This document shows positions 12,001 through 22,928 of a stretch of 64,000 nucleotides of DNA, one piece after another. Location: positions 333,884 through 397,883 of the forward strand of contig MU001692.1 in assembly GCA_010093515.1 (NCBI GenBank). The letters are read 5' to 3'. Under the pieces are notes generated by a model. The model had not been told where the DNA came from and searched no databases. It saw only the letters and a program-made list of their open reading frames with translations. The translations under genes were made by a program, and so were the position numbers. The stretch is from Lineolata rhizophorae (taxonomy: Eukaryota > Ascomycota > Dothideomycetes > Lineolatales > Lineolataceae). The stretch's first letter is position 1; each line of letters starts with the position of its first letter.

Positions 12001-14630
12001 CCGCGTGAGCGGCTGGCCGTAAAAGTCGGGACTCCTAGGCTCGTCGTCCTCAATTCACTCTTAAGTTGCTGCAGTTGTCAAGGCAAATCGTGAGTTGACC
12101 GTGCCACGATTGAAAGCAATAACCAAGATATTCCGCACACACAGTTTGGACGAGCAAATTGCCGTCCTTTGCTGCTTTGGCAATGGCGAGCTTCTGGTAG
12201 ATTGCGATCCACTTCGAGCGCATACTTATGAATAACATGGCTGCCTGAGATGTTCGGTCGTCAATCAAGATGTATTTGCTTCTTCGTTTCATCCTGAGAC
12301 TAACCGTTAGAACCGGGAAACCCCGCTAATATCTTTCAGATGGTGACGTGACCCGGTTAGCGTAGGCTGGGAGGGGCTGCCAGCAGAGCCTGTGCTCCGT
12401 ATCTACCGCCGCAATTCGCACCCAATGGATGTAAGTCTATAACTAGTAATACTTTAGGAGAAATGGCTACGATGCCGGGAACGGAGTACTCTGTACGAAC
12501 ACACTCGTCCTGCTAGTTGGCCGTACGGAGTACAGGTTGGCACTTGGTGGTGGTTGCGAGGTGCATGCGACCACAAATGCGGCCGCATTGTATTTTAGCG
12601 GTTGTTGCGTTCCTTGATTGTTCAGGACGACTCTCGATTCTTACTGGCCGTGGATTATTACCCGCGCCAAGGGAGTTTATTTGCCGAAAGTATCCACTCC
12701 TCCGCCGTTCGGTGTCGTAAGGCCTATGCAGGCCGAATGACCGACAAAACTTGCTAGGGCGGTGGGAGGGCGCCAGGATGAGACGGGCAACATACGATGC
12801 TGAGGAGGCTAGCGGGAAGCCAGCTGGACTGCTCGGGGCTGCAGCGCCAGCGAAGAGACCCGACTACGTACAGTAGCAGCTTCGTCCGGGTTGGTCGCGG
12901 AAAGCGGCGGCCTGGCTGGCAGCCGAGCACGGTAATCTAGCAGTGCAGCGGCCGCTCCCCGCGCGAGGCTCTCCACCGGTCTCCGCGACGGATGACGGGT
13001 TTAGCTGCAGGCTGACCGCCTCGTGGCTAGCATCTGAGAGCCGCGCAGCCGCGCAGCAGCTTATGTACGCTCCGTCGGGCGACTAGCGGACGGCCAGGCT
13101 TTGACGGCGCCGCGCCCCAAGGCGCCCGTCGTGTGCACCCAACTCCGCAGGCGAGGGAACTAGAGGAGGGAAGTATTCTCCTCCGCTCGACGAGCGGAGA
13201 CCGACTCGCAGCAGCTAGCGACGAGCGAAGAAGTGCGCGACGTCAGCCCTTGATATCTCAAGTATCTCGGTCAGGAGGTATTTATGAACCCGGAGGGACA
13301 AATAGTGTACGTACACCTCACTCAGCAACAGTTCTGATCTGCTCGGACCGCATGCGCATTGGCACGGGAGGAAGGCATAGGAAGCCTGCCATAGGCATTC
13401 TCAGTCTTTCATTTCTCCTGGGCTGGCAGTCGGTGTTGAAGGGGGAGAGAACACTACTGCTGCGGATGGTATGGTATAGACCACCGCGCGGGTGCAATGC
13501 CTTAGGCTGCTAAAGAAAAGAGCCACGGCAGGCAGCTACCTACATGGCGCATACATTCGACTACGTAGTGCGTGCCGAGTACAGGCCGCGGCTCCACCTG
13601 CCAATCCACCCACGCCGCAGCAGCAGTGGGGAGAATGACTGACATACATAGCACGGTCTCGTCGTGAGAGCTCCCGGGGGCACCAATTGGCAGCAGCAGG
13701 CGCGGACGGCGGGCGGGCAGGCGCGAGCGCACAGGCACCGGGCACCAGCAGCTGGCCACGGTGCCGGGCATGCGCGTGCGCGCACACAGACCCTCGGCCC
13801 CTTGGACCGTCGCGGGCCCGGGCACGCCCCAGCCCGCGAGTGGAATGCCGGCACTGCAGACCCGCCGGGGGGGAGGCCCTGGGTCTTGGGCCATGGGGAG
13901 CCCTTCCGCGCTCCGCGGCGCGACCCAGGCCGGCGCTGGCGTCGACCTAGCTCCCCTTGCCCACAGCCTTCGTCAATGGAGTGTGCGAGGCCCCGGCTGG
14001 CAAGCACTCCCCTACGCCTCACCGACTGTTATATCAGCGGCGGCTGCTGCTGCTGCTCCCCCAGCCGCTCCCCATGGCCCATGACCCATCGTCGCCCGCC
14101 GCCCAGTGCCCGTTGCCCAGCGCCTCCCTCGCACCGCATCTGACGTCGCCCGCGGGCCCTCCCAGCTCCTTGCTCCCTACGCGCGACGGACAATGGGCAC
14201 CGCCCTCTGCTCTCCCTGACCTAACGTCCCACAGCTCACCCGCCGCCCTCCTGGAGAAACGCTCCAAGCCGCGGACAGTCCCGCCTCGCGCGCGCTGCCA
14301 GGCCGTGCGTTTGACTTGACTTCTTGACACGCCCGGTCCTCGTCTGCCCCCCGCCGGCGGCCCTCTCCCGCCTGTGTCACGGGGCGTTGCCAACGTCCCG
14401 GCACCGTCTTCATCGTGGCTACTGCGTCGGGCTTCCCCCTTCCCTTCCCGAGTTCCCACAGTCCCTACGGCTCGTCCCCCCCCGGCCTGGCCGGTTCCGG
14501 CCTGCACCAGCGCCTCACCAAGGTCCTCGAACAGCGGCGCTCCCTCGAGCGGCTGCCTCACCTGGAGCATCCCACGGGAGGTCGCCCATGGTTCCCGCCG
14601 GGGAAGGGCGCGGGGGACCACGAGGACCCT
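6034..14630. other. 8.6-kb interval with no supportable gene
   Basis: Many open frames exist here, some on both strands over the same GC-rich DNA (for example 5527-6933 minus and 9889-10665 minus), but they are low-complexity Arg/Pro/Ser/Ala frames with no motif or splice logic, as expected for GC-rich non-coding DNA. The stretch holds TACATACATACC/TACCTAGG runs, TACGTA palindromes (for example near 10840, 12865 and 13560), a G-run near 9905 and GC-rich blocks at 6900-7200, 10100-10500 and 13650-14300. The last part is probably promoter and 5' UTR of the bZIP gene. A lineage-specific gene or long non-coding RNA cannot be excluded by eye. Confidence 0.5.
7212..7236. repeat. TACA/TACC short tandem run
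   Basis: Three TACA-like units run directly into three TACC units and a CCTAGG palindrome. The same vocabulary (TACCTA, CCTAGG, TACGTA) recurs in many intergenic spots of this window. Confidence 0.7.
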
Positions 14631-16340
14631 ATGTCGCAGCAGCCCGGACCTGCTCCAGGTTCTCGTCCCCGGTCCGCCCACGGCGGCTCTGCCCGTCCTC
14701 CGCTGCCCGGCCTCGCGCCGAGCCATGCCTCGCCGCCGACTGAGGGCGGGGCCGTCCAGCCGTTGCCCCATGATGCCCGGCCGGAAGGCGCGAGCGAGCG
14801 AGACGTGTCGCTTCCCGGCCGCCTCGCGAGGCCGTCGCCCGCCATGGAGCCCGCCCCCCAGAGCCCGGACAGGAAGCTGACGCGGTCCCTCGGGGTGGCA
14901 TCCATCCTCAATCCGGCCGCCTCAGATGTTCCGGACCGCGGCAGCCGGCGCAGGAGCGCCTCCCAGATGGAGTCCCAGTCGTCGTCGCCCGTGGAGTCCT
15001 CCCTGGCGCCAACTGGGGCGTTTCCTTCTCGGACGGGCAGCTCCGAGCCCTCCTCGCTCGGGGACGTCTCTCCTACCATGGGCTACGGCGGCCCGGCTGG
15101 CACGCCGCGCCGGATCCTCACCCCCAGGTCGCCCACGCTCCACCGGTCGCGCAGTCTGGGTGGCATGGGCATCAATCCTCCGACCGGGACGATTGACGCT
15201 CACCAGTCGCCCTTTCTCACGCAACCGCGGACGTACTCAAATGAACCCGGCGTCGGCAACGTACCGCCGCTTCCAACCCCGCCCGCGGGACAGCGGACCG
15301 GGTTCAACTTTCCACAGCCCGCGCACACACCTCCGTTGCCCACTAGCGGCCCCAGCAGGCGGACGAGCGTCGGAATCCCCCCTTCGGGCAGTGCCAGTCC
15401 CAGTACGTCTTACTCTAGCTTGAGCCAAGCGGGCACCCAGCCTCCCACTTCCACTTTCTCCGCGGCTTCTGGGGCTCCTTCCCAGCAGGCGTTTGCGTCA
15501 GGCCCAGCCAGCGCGGCAGGAGCGCCGTCGTCACTTTCGCTCGCTCCACTTCCTTCTGACCGGGAGAGACCGTACGGCATCTCCGTCACATCTGGGAGCC
15601 AAAGCAACTATCAACTACTTACCGTTTCCACCAAGGACGGGCCCGTTCAGGTCCCTGTCGAGGTTCAGCAAGCTTCGCGCCTTGCGGACGAGAAGCGCAA
15701 GCGCAACGCCGGAGCGTCCGCAAGATTCCGGGCTCGCCGGAAAGAGAAGGAGAAGGAGGCTGCTGTGAACATCGCTCGGCTAGAGCAGCAACTCAATGAA
15801 GCAAAAGAGGAGGTTGAATGGAACAGGCGCGAGCGGACCGAACTAGCAAGGCTTCTTCTTGCCACACCAGGCGGTGACCGCCACTTCCCTAGGCCTCAAT
15901 CGCCTAGGCAGCATCGTATGGCCTCACAGCCGAGTAGTACCGGGACGCCATCGACCGCCAGCGCTGCATCTGGCGCATATACAAGTTACTCATCTGAGAG
16001 ACCGGAGCAGGCTGGCTCCGAAGATCGTAATGTGCGGAGACGCACGAGTTATTCGCTCCCAGGACCGCAACCTTCTGCCCTGACGCAGCAAACTGCTCGC
16101 TATCAACCTCAACATTTTGCTCCACTAGTCCCAGGTCCCCCGCCGGTTCAGCAAAGCCCTTCGGCAGCACCCACGTCGCAGAACCAGTACAGCCAGCACC
16201 AGCACCAGCACCAGTCAATTCAGCCCCAGCAGAATCCTAGGGTTCCAGACCATCACCCACCACAATCCGAAGGCTATCCTGGAAGAGATCAGTATGGCAG
16301 TGGCTGGCCTGCTGGACATGATGGTACACATCGCCTCTAA
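14631..16340 (+). CDS. bZIP transcription factor
   Basis: Single exon, 569 residues from ATG 14631. The basic region lies near residues 350-370 (EKRKRNAGASARFRARRKEK, with the diagnostic N-x7-R) and is followed by a leucine-zipper-like helix to about 415 (ARLEQQLNEAKEEVEWNRRE). The N-terminal half is Ser/Pro-rich and disordered, with short islands conserved in Pezizomycotina as I recall them: KLTRSLGVASILNP, RRILTPRSPTLHRSRSLG and PTGTIDAHQSPFLT. The C-terminus is Gln/His/Pro-rich (QHQHQHQS). It should bind DNA as a dimer in the nucleus; targets are unknown. The frame stays open upstream to 14415 without an ATG, so an upstream coding exon is possible. The 5' flank is the long gene-free interval, which may hold an extended promoter. 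Confidence 0.88.
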   Translation: MSQQPGPAPGSRPRSAHGGSARPPLPGLAPSHASPPTEGGAVQPLPHDARPEGASERDVSLPGRLARPSPAMEPAPQSPDRKLTRSLGVASILNPAASDVPDRGSRRRSASQMESQSSSPVESSLAPTGAFPSRTGSSEPSSLGDVSPTMGYGGPAGTPRRILTPRSPTLHRSRSLGGMGINPPTGTIDAHQSPFLTQPRTYSNEPGVGNVPPLPTPPAGQRTGFNFPQPAHTPPLPTSGPSRRTSVGIPPSGSASPSTSYSSLSQAGTQPPTSTFSAASGAPSQQAFASGPASAAGAPSSLSLAPLPSDRERPYGISVTSGSQSNYQLLTVSTKDGPVQVPVEVQQASRLADEKRKRNAGASARFRARRKEKEKEAAVNIARLEQQLNEAKEEVEWNRRERTELARLLLATPGGDRHFPRPQSPRQHRMASQPSSTGTPSTASAASGAYTSYSSERPEQAGSEDRNVRRRTSYSLPGPQPSALTQQTARYQPQHFAPLVPGPPPVQQSPSAAPTSQNQYSQHQHQHQSIQPQQNPRVPDHHPPQSEGYPGRDQYGSGWPAGHDGTHRL

Positions 16341-19210
16341 ATGGCTACAACATATGCCCGAATTGATGCTGGAGAGGTCATGGCTTACGACCGCAAGACG
16401 TCCGGCGCTTGAAATGCATTAGGTGCAACCCTTGATGTTCTGATTCTGTCTCTGTCTGCAGGCATATAGGTGCATTTTCCTGGCAAGTTTCGTGGACTTA
16501 AATCCTCGCGAGTTTACAAGCGACATAACCAATTTCTGGGTTGGAGTTCTTCACTTGCATTGTATCTTACGGGAGAGACGACGTAAAACACCTGTTGGTC
16601 CGGAAACGCTCTTCGGCATACTCTATGGTCGACTGCGCTCACCATACGCAGCATGTCGCAACCAAACCTGGCGCAGTCGACCATTGGATGTTCTTATCTC
16701 TTTTTTTTCCTTTCTTTGGGTTTTGCCTCCATTGGCTCTCATTTGTTCATTGGATTGGATACACTCGTTCGATTTCGGTGTTTTAGATACCCCTCAGGCG
16801 GCAAATTTCCAAACGCGTGGCGGATGTCAGGATGACGGCAGGCTTTTGGATTCTTTGGGACCAAGCGGGTGGCATTCTGATCTTTTGTTTAGCATCTTCG
16901 AATCGTTTGGCTGTTCCCCGTAGCGAAGCCATGCTCATTCATTACCACACATTCAGCATCTTGTTCTTCGCTGTAGCACATTCTGAACCAGCTCAACTGG
17001 ACTGGTCGACAGCTTTATGTTGGTGACCATTCGGACTAGCGTTCAAGGCAAGTAGTATCCAAGGCTTTCATTCTGTACATCTTGCTTATTGTATTTCTTG
17101 CTCTGATCTCTTTGATATACCCCGCACAAATTGTCGCCTTATTTTTTTTTTCTAGTTTGCCTTAGTCTAAATTGGAAACTGTTGCACCGCTCTAAACATA
17201 TTTTTCGCTGTCTCAATTTTCGAGAACCAGCGAGCTCTCTTTCAGTCTTTATTTCTTTATCGCATGGTCAGGCTCATCAACTGCATATTATCACCCTGAG
17301 CATACATAGATTCTTTGACCCCACGGTCACAATACCCAACCTCTTTTCCGGCGCCAATGCTACACGGGGTATACAATACCGGACCACTTAAATCATGTTC
17401 GGTGACGATCGGCGGCAACAAATTGTAGTGCGAACTATCACGAGCTCTGCTCTTAGGGAATGACTCGTGGAGCTGTCAAATTTTGATGGCGCCTTACCAG
17501 ACTCGACTTGAACTTCATCGCTTCAGATTCTCTTGCCGGTCTCATTGTGATAGGTGTGTTCGCCGGCGGACGGTGCATCAGACGAAGGGCGTGTCAGGCG
17601 GCTGTCCAAAATGAAAGTGAGGCGAGCCAATCACAGGAGCGGCCTCGGAATTCAATTGGCGAATCTCCACCCCTTTTTTTGACGAAGTCGCTTATGAGGC
17701 CTCTGACTGGACAAAGTCGTACCGGGGTCGTCCAACTCCCAATCTCGCCGATTCCTTGGACAGCTGGACATGGTTGTTTTCGGGAGGCTATCCGCCTTCC
17801 CCACGGACCCAATAAAGGTCCGGTGCGGAGAATACTTGTTTCGCCGGATGGGACTAGAGTACGTCGGTGCTGGAGCTTTCCCGATTCGGCGCCTGTTCAC
17901 TATTATGGAACCTACTACGTACAAAACATGCGTTGGTGCGTACCCACTACATCCGCGTTCTCTCCTTTGCGCTTGAGGTGCTACATGTTAGTGGGCACGA
18001 CAATGATGATGCCTCTAGGTACTTGCAGGCTCAGCAGAGCCCCAAGTTTTATATCAGTGGTGTCTTGACATGGCAGCATGAGTAGGCGGGCTGTGAGGTT
18101 TCTCACAGTCCAGTTCATTCACGTGGTTTCCGCACTCGATGGAGTCGGAGGGAAAGCGCGCGGCCGAGACGAGCAATCGCTCGGTTGCTGGAAACGACGC
18201 CGGAGCCGGGCCGGTTTGGGCAGGCGGCCGCCGCCAGCGCTGGCAGGAGCTGACGGTCATCCGGCCGCGGCTCTGTTCCGAACGAGCCAGGGCACACAGA
18301 CCGAGCGGCGCATTTGGGGCAACGGCGGGCAATCCGGGGCGAGGGTCGCGGTGGGTCCTTGCCCCCGACGGGTCAGCGAATCCAACCCCATAGCCTTCCC
18401 AATCCAGCCGCCTCGTCTCTCCGCCAGCGTGGATCGGGCGTGACACCCGCGCTGGGGCCCGCCGTTCCAGGTGATCCGGGGCCCAGCCGTTCCAAGGCTA
18501 TGTACGTACAGATACGGCGACCCCATAAGTTTTCGCGTTGTGGTAGTCCCGGCGTGCTAGGTGGATATCGTCTCGCGGGCATCATCCTGCCCATGGGCTG
18601 CTGATTCGCTTCGCTCCCTATTGTTCGTTTATAGGTACTCGACCAGGCCGCCGCGCCGCGCCATTGTCAGAGTGCACAGAACGCAGCGCTGGGGACGATT
18701 TGGATGAAAATACTCCTGTTGCCTCCGCTGCTCTCGCCAGACCAGGCTCGGAGGAGGGATTATCATACAAGTTTCGGCTTCGTGAATCCGGCCAGATACG
18801 GTTACACCCAGCACGTGCACAGCAACGTCCCATCACAGTGCCAAGAACAACCATGATCTGCCAACATTCCAGCCCCGCCCACCCATCCACTACCCACATT
18901 GACAGTGCCGCATGGTGCAGTAGCCTCGAACATCAATCGCCCCGTAAGATAGCGCAAGGTCGGTCCCAAAAATGCCAGCCCATGTGTTGTACGGCGTTGG
19001 ACCGTGCCTGTGGAGCACGTTTTCCCGCAGCTGGCGATGGGGTTTCCCCTCGGAGCCCCAACGCAGGTTAACAGCGCCTACTGGCCTCGCGGGGGGCCTA
19101 TTCGCCATCAGGCCATCCTAACTCGCAGCAACGGGGGTGTCTGAAACGCCAATAATCACTCTAAGGTGTTGGTGCTCGAATCGCCCGTAATGCTGAGTTG
19201 CTCCAGGTTT
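16341..19210. other. Gene-free interval
   Basis: 2.9 kb between the bZIP gene and the DUF1746 gene. 16341-17400 is T-rich on the plus strand (3' UTR-like, with T8 runs near 16700 and 17140). 18100-18600 is GC-rich with overlapping frames on both strands. A 186-codon frame at 17508-18068 starts on TTG and has no recognisable motif. No RNA gene is seen. Confidence 0.5.
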
Positions 19211-20241
19211 TCAGCCCCCTCCGAGCCCCAGCCGGAATCCAAGCCTCCTACCAGCCAAGTCCATCGCCACGTTAGTCGTCCTCGTTGCATGATCGGTTGA
19301 CGGGTCCCAAGTTTGATATGCCGAATACTGCTCTCGAATCGTGTCAAACGCAAATACCTCCACAACGACAGCCTGGCCAGAGAACAAATCCAAGGCGTAC
19401 ATCTGCGCGTCTGCTGTTATCGCGTCTGCATTTTCATCACGAACGGCAAACTCATCGGGACCCTCTCCCGCAACACTCGACAAAGCGGACGATCGACGAA
19501 GCAGTCCACGCTCTTCAGAGTCGACATCCTGCCGGTTGGATGAAGATATGTCGGTGAGAGCAGCTCCAACCTGGTTTCCGTTTCGCTGAGGTCTCGTTTC
19601 GCCCGAACCGGCTTCCAGCCTCTCTTTGAGCTTCAGCCTCTTGAGAAAGACGCTCAGCATGATGACCTGGAGCAAGAAGACGGATAAGTCAAGGCAGATC
19701 AGATGCAGCTTTGACGTAGGTCCCCTCTGGCCTATAAAATCGATCAGCAGCCCACCGTGGAGGTAACCCCTGGTGACTTCGCCCGCAGATGGGCGGGCAA
19801 AGTACAGGTGGAGTACCAGGCAGAGGAAGTTGGTGCCTCCGATCGCGCCTATGAAGGGGCGGTTTGGCGGCTCGGGAAATATCGCAGGTTTTGGGGTCAA
19901 CATGGCGAACTGGACAACAGCGCGGACGAGAAACCGCAGGAACGAACAGCTAGTCCATCATTAGCACCGCCAGCGCACGTCCCGCCGAGGTAACATAATC
20001 CTCCCCCTGACAAACGAGGAAGGTAAGCATTAGGAGGCAGAACATACTCCATATAATAGATAGCGGATAACTGGGCATAGATGAGGATGTCCAGGTTCCG
20101 CAAGAGGTCCTCGACGTGCTTCAGCCGGTTCGCGCGCACCACCGTCGCGGTAGCAGCAGACTCGCTCACTACCTGAGGATCCAGCAGCTGAGCATTGTTG
20201 GTTTGGGAAGCCTGGGCAGTTGGTGTAGGCTCATCGTTCAT
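19211..20241 (-). CDS. DUF1746 membrane protein, Dsc4-like
   Basis: Two exons on the minus strand (20241-20048 and 19949-19211) close in phase to 310 residues. Residues about 40-150 match the fungal DUF1746 domain: EDLLRNLDILIYAQLSAIYYM, then C-S-F-L-R-F-L-V-R-A directly after the intron, LTPKPAIFPEPPNRPFIGAI, RGYLHGGLLIDFIGQ and PTSKLHL. Three or four hydrophobic helices make it a membrane protein. In fission yeast, as I recall, a DUF1746 protein is Dsc4 of the Golgi Dsc E3 ligase that releases SREBP and degrades orphan membrane proteins; assigning that role here is inference. The C-terminal third is acidic, Ser-rich and variable. The GTATGT intron falls inside the conserved helix, and splicing is needed to restore the YYMD-CSF join. 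It lies next to the AT-rich island. Confidence 0.83.
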
Positions 20242-20520
20242 GTCTCGCTGATGGGACGGGCCCGCGATTGCGATTACGAAGAACGGAGAGAATGGTTGAT
20301 GTTCCTGACGGGCCGTGCGTGAGAAGCTAAGGAATGGCCGAGCAGTGGCCCCTCGGTTGTGCTTGCCAAGGCAAGTGTTGCCGGGCGCGTCCGGCGAACT
20401 ACTATGTTCTCCGTACCACATTCCTATTCTATTTCCGACAGGAGAGCAAGGAGAACTCTTAAGGCCGCAAACAGGCCAATGTTTTTCGTCGTTAATTTTA
20501 GCGCCTACAGGAAAGTATTA

Positions 20521-20964
20521 CAGGGGGTGCAGGTGCGGGCTGACACCCCTTTCTTAACAAATATGCAGAGTGAACTAAAATATACTGTGAAGTACGGAGT
20601 ATAGTCCCTTCTTATAACAACTACTGCTTTATAGCATCTTAGCATATTCTTATAGACTTTTTAAGGTCTTTAAGTTGCAAATTCTCCTACTTGTCTTCTA
20701 CACATTACCTTACTTCGATAATAGTTTTAGGGGATTTTCTCCCTACCCTCTGGTTTAAAAGCCTCTAGATATTTTTAATGGTGTTTAGATCTGGCGAGTT
20801 TACTAGCCACCTAATTATTATAAAATGGTTATTGCTGTAGAAAGAGCTATGCTCTATGGTAGAATTCTGGTGCTCAACATGCGCACGGGCAGTATTTGTA
20901 TGGAGAATTGCGAAGCGAGAACTTATCTAAAAAGGGTGTGTCAGCCCGCACCTGCACCCCCCTG
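20521..20964 (-). mobile_element. Deleted Tc1/mariner element with terminal inverted repeats
   Basis: 444 bp bounded by TA on both sides (20519-20520 and 20965-20966). Each end begins CAGGGGG(G)TGCAGGTGCGG, and the inverted repeats extend for about 30 bases. The minus strand inside encodes the end of a Tc1/mariner transposase. An L-H-T-N-T-A-R-A-H segment near 20900 corresponds to the QDNA-x-H region, and WLVNSPDLN near 20790 corresponds to the catalytic WP-x-SPDLNPIEN motif. The Trp expected just after it is a TAG stop, and further stops follow. The N-terminal half is gone. It is therefore a non-autonomous, mutated remnant mobilised by TA insertion. Confidence 0.8.
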
Positions 20965-21287
20965 TACGTCTACTTCAGAAATAGGTGTTGTCGAACTTGT
21001 AAGGCTCTTAACCTTCATATTACTAAGGCTAATCGGTAAGGTGATACATATTCTTTACATTGCTGTCCACGAACATATGTTGTATAAACCGCCAGGACCC
21101 CATGTAAACGCCGCGTGAGATGGCATTATAGCGCAATTATACTATTGCCTCGATCTAACCATATTAGAATATTAGATCAGTTCCTCCTCTGAATCCACTA
21201 GAAGAAATTTGCTTTCTTATCCAGAGCCGAATTACGTAGACGACCCTCCGCTGGTGCGGATCGTGGGCCAATAAACAGCCTAAAGTA

Positions 21288-21562
21288 TGGTCCACAATGG
21301 AGTGAGGTAGTGTCAATCGGGTCGGGGTTTAGATTTCTATTGGGGGTGAAGTTTTAATAGGCCTTGGCATTGAGGTCAATTAGACCCTGACTTATGGTCT
21401 AACAACGGGGTGCGGTCAGTCCCATGGGGTTTTGGGGTGGGTTTCCCATCTAGTTTTCCTAAAAAGCTCCTCCACCCCATTGCACTAGTGGGATTACGCG
21501 ACACTTAGAGGGCGAGCCTGACTCAACCCTTGACGGGGTCAACAACACCCGACTGTGAACCA
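21288..21562 (+). mobile_element. Small inverted-repeat element, copy A
   Basis: 275 bp flanked by TA. The left end is TGGTCCACAATGG and the reverse complement of the right end is TGGTTCACAGTCGGG, so the ends are imperfect inverted repeats. The interior is G/C-skewed (GGGTCGGGGTTTAGATTT, then GGGGTTTTGGGGTGGG) and encodes nothing. The same DNA recurs inverted at 22265-22500 and in part at about 22800-22928. Size, ends and TA flanks suit a MITE (miniature inverted-repeat transposable element). Confidence 0.7.
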
Positions 21563-21891
21563 TACTTAGGAGTAGTAGCTAAAAGGGGCGTAGAAGTAAA
21601 CCTGCCGAAAGATTATCGCACCATGTCTTTTTTTTTTGGCAACTATAGCAGAAATTTCCGGGAATTACCGCGTGAATCAAGAGCCATCGACTAAGCCGTT
21701 TAGGAAAACGACTTAGAACCCAATGTGCGGAACTCACTGAAAACCTTTAGGTTATAGTTCCCCCTTCAGGTGGCGTAAGAAGAGGAGAAGCTTTTTGAAA
21801 ATCCCCGTTGGGGGTTCTAAAACCCCAATAGTAGTAAGGTTAAGCCTCCCTAAAAAGCTTAAACATGGCTGTAAATGTACTGCCGAAGGTC

Positions 21892-21913
21892 TTTTTTTTT
21901 TTTTTTTTTTTTT
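21892..21913 (+). repeat. Poly-T tract
   Basis: A run of about 22 T residues inside the AT-rich island, between element copies A and B. Confidence 0.9.
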
Positions 21914-22073
21914 GGTAGTGTAGAGCACTTTACCTAGGACTAACACTTAAAGAACAAAAGAAGAGACAGGTCTTTACTGCTTCACGGCATCATGCGTTCG
22001 AGTTCAAGGAGGCACCGTTGTTTGCTAGCTAATTTTTGGATAAGGGGAAAGAAAATCGAAGAAAAAGCTTTTG

Positions 22074-22094
22074 GTGTGTGTGTGTGTGTGTGTG
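22074..22094 (+). repeat. (GT)n microsatellite
   Basis: About ten GT dinucleotides in the spacer between the inverted element copies. Confidence 0.9.
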
Positions 22095-22264
22095 GCAAAG
22101 TATGTGTGGGTGTATTGAGTGAATGAAAATGAATGTTGTGTATGGGGAAGAAAAACCTAACTCATATAAAAGGAAAGAAATTACGTGCAGTTAGGGAAAA
22201 GAAACTGTCAAAAAGGGGTGTTAGGGGTGGCGTCGCCCTCCTCTACTAGTAGTGATTTCGATTA

Positions 22265-22500
22265 TGGTTCACAATGGGGTATGGTCAACCCGATATTGGT
22301 TTGGGTTGGGTTTTCTAAAAGAGTCTAGTAGCTACCTAGATAGTAAGTCCCACCCTAAAACCCCACGGGGTTGACCCCGCCCCATTGTTGACCATAGGCC
22401 AGACCCTGGCTAACCCTAATGCCAAGACCCCAAACCCCAATAAAAATCTCGCCTCAGTAAAAATCTAAACCCCGACCCCGCCTTACCCTATCGTGGACTA
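22265..22500 (-). mobile_element. Small inverted-repeat element, copy B (inverted)
   Basis: 236 bp between TA dinucleotides (22263-22264 and 22501-22502). The left end TGGTTCACAATGGGG matches the element terminus. The right end is worn (TATCGTGGACTA), with changes of the C-to-T/G-to-A kind. Its reverse complement aligns with copy A from end to end, including the GGGTCGGGGTTTAGATTT block, so A and B form a large inverted repeat with a spacer of about 700 bp. Confidence 0.7.
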
Positions 22501-22668
22501 TAGAGTAATTTTGGTTTAAAGTAAAGCCCTATGCTATCATAGATGAGTTCATTAATAGTCTAAATTTAAAGAGAATCGTCCAAACGAAAAGGAACTTTAT
22601 AATATAGTTTTTACATCATCTACTTTTTTTTTTGGGGCAGTTTTATATAATAGACTCCAACGGTATTA

Positions 22669-22753
22669 GGAGGGGGTGGGGGGGGGGGTTTCAGAGATGA
22701 ATTGGCCTGCACGGGCTACGAAGGAAAGCGCGTCCTCCTCCCCCCTCCCCCCT
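22669..22753. repeat. G-run/C-run foldback
   Basis: A G-rich run (AGGAGGGGGTGGGGG and onward, to about 22688) is followed about 45 bases later by a matching C-rich run (CCTCCTCCCCCCTCCCCCC, 22734-22753). The two arms can pair, and the G-rich strand could also form a quadruplex. The block encloses a GGCCTGCACGGG motif (22704-22715) that recurs at 22954-22965. Confidence 0.6.
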
Positions 22754-22799
22754 AAAAGGCAGGGGACGGGTCGTAGGGGAGATGGCTACATAATCTCAA

Positions 22800-22928
22800 A
22801 ACTCCACCCTATTAGGGATTTCTAAAAAGCTCCTCTCATTTCACCACACCCAAATGGAATTACGCTAAACCTAAAGGGGAAACCCAGCACAAACACCAAT
22901 TGGGTCAATCCCGCCCCACTGCGGACCA
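22800..22928 (+). mobile_element. Small inverted-repeat element, truncated copy C
   Basis: Shares the TCTAAAAAGCTCCTC, GGATTACGC and GGGTCAAxxCCGCCCCACTG segments with the right half of copy A, in the same orientation, and ends GCGGACCA next to TA (22929-22930). The left half is missing or too worn to see. Confidence 0.6.

Noticed and set aside
13561-14771. Overlapping frames of 150-245 codons before the bZIP gene
   Set aside because: They are shadows of GC-rich DNA in several phases and run into the bZIP coding region.
17508-18068. 186-codon plus-strand frame
   Set aside because: It starts on TTG and has no conserved pattern, splice partners or neighbours that would suggest a gene.
4771-19000. 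Secondary-metabolite gene cluster around the SMP-30-like gene and the bZIP factor
   Set aside because: No backbone synthase, oxidase or transporter is present, and the two genes are separated by 8.6 kb without genes.
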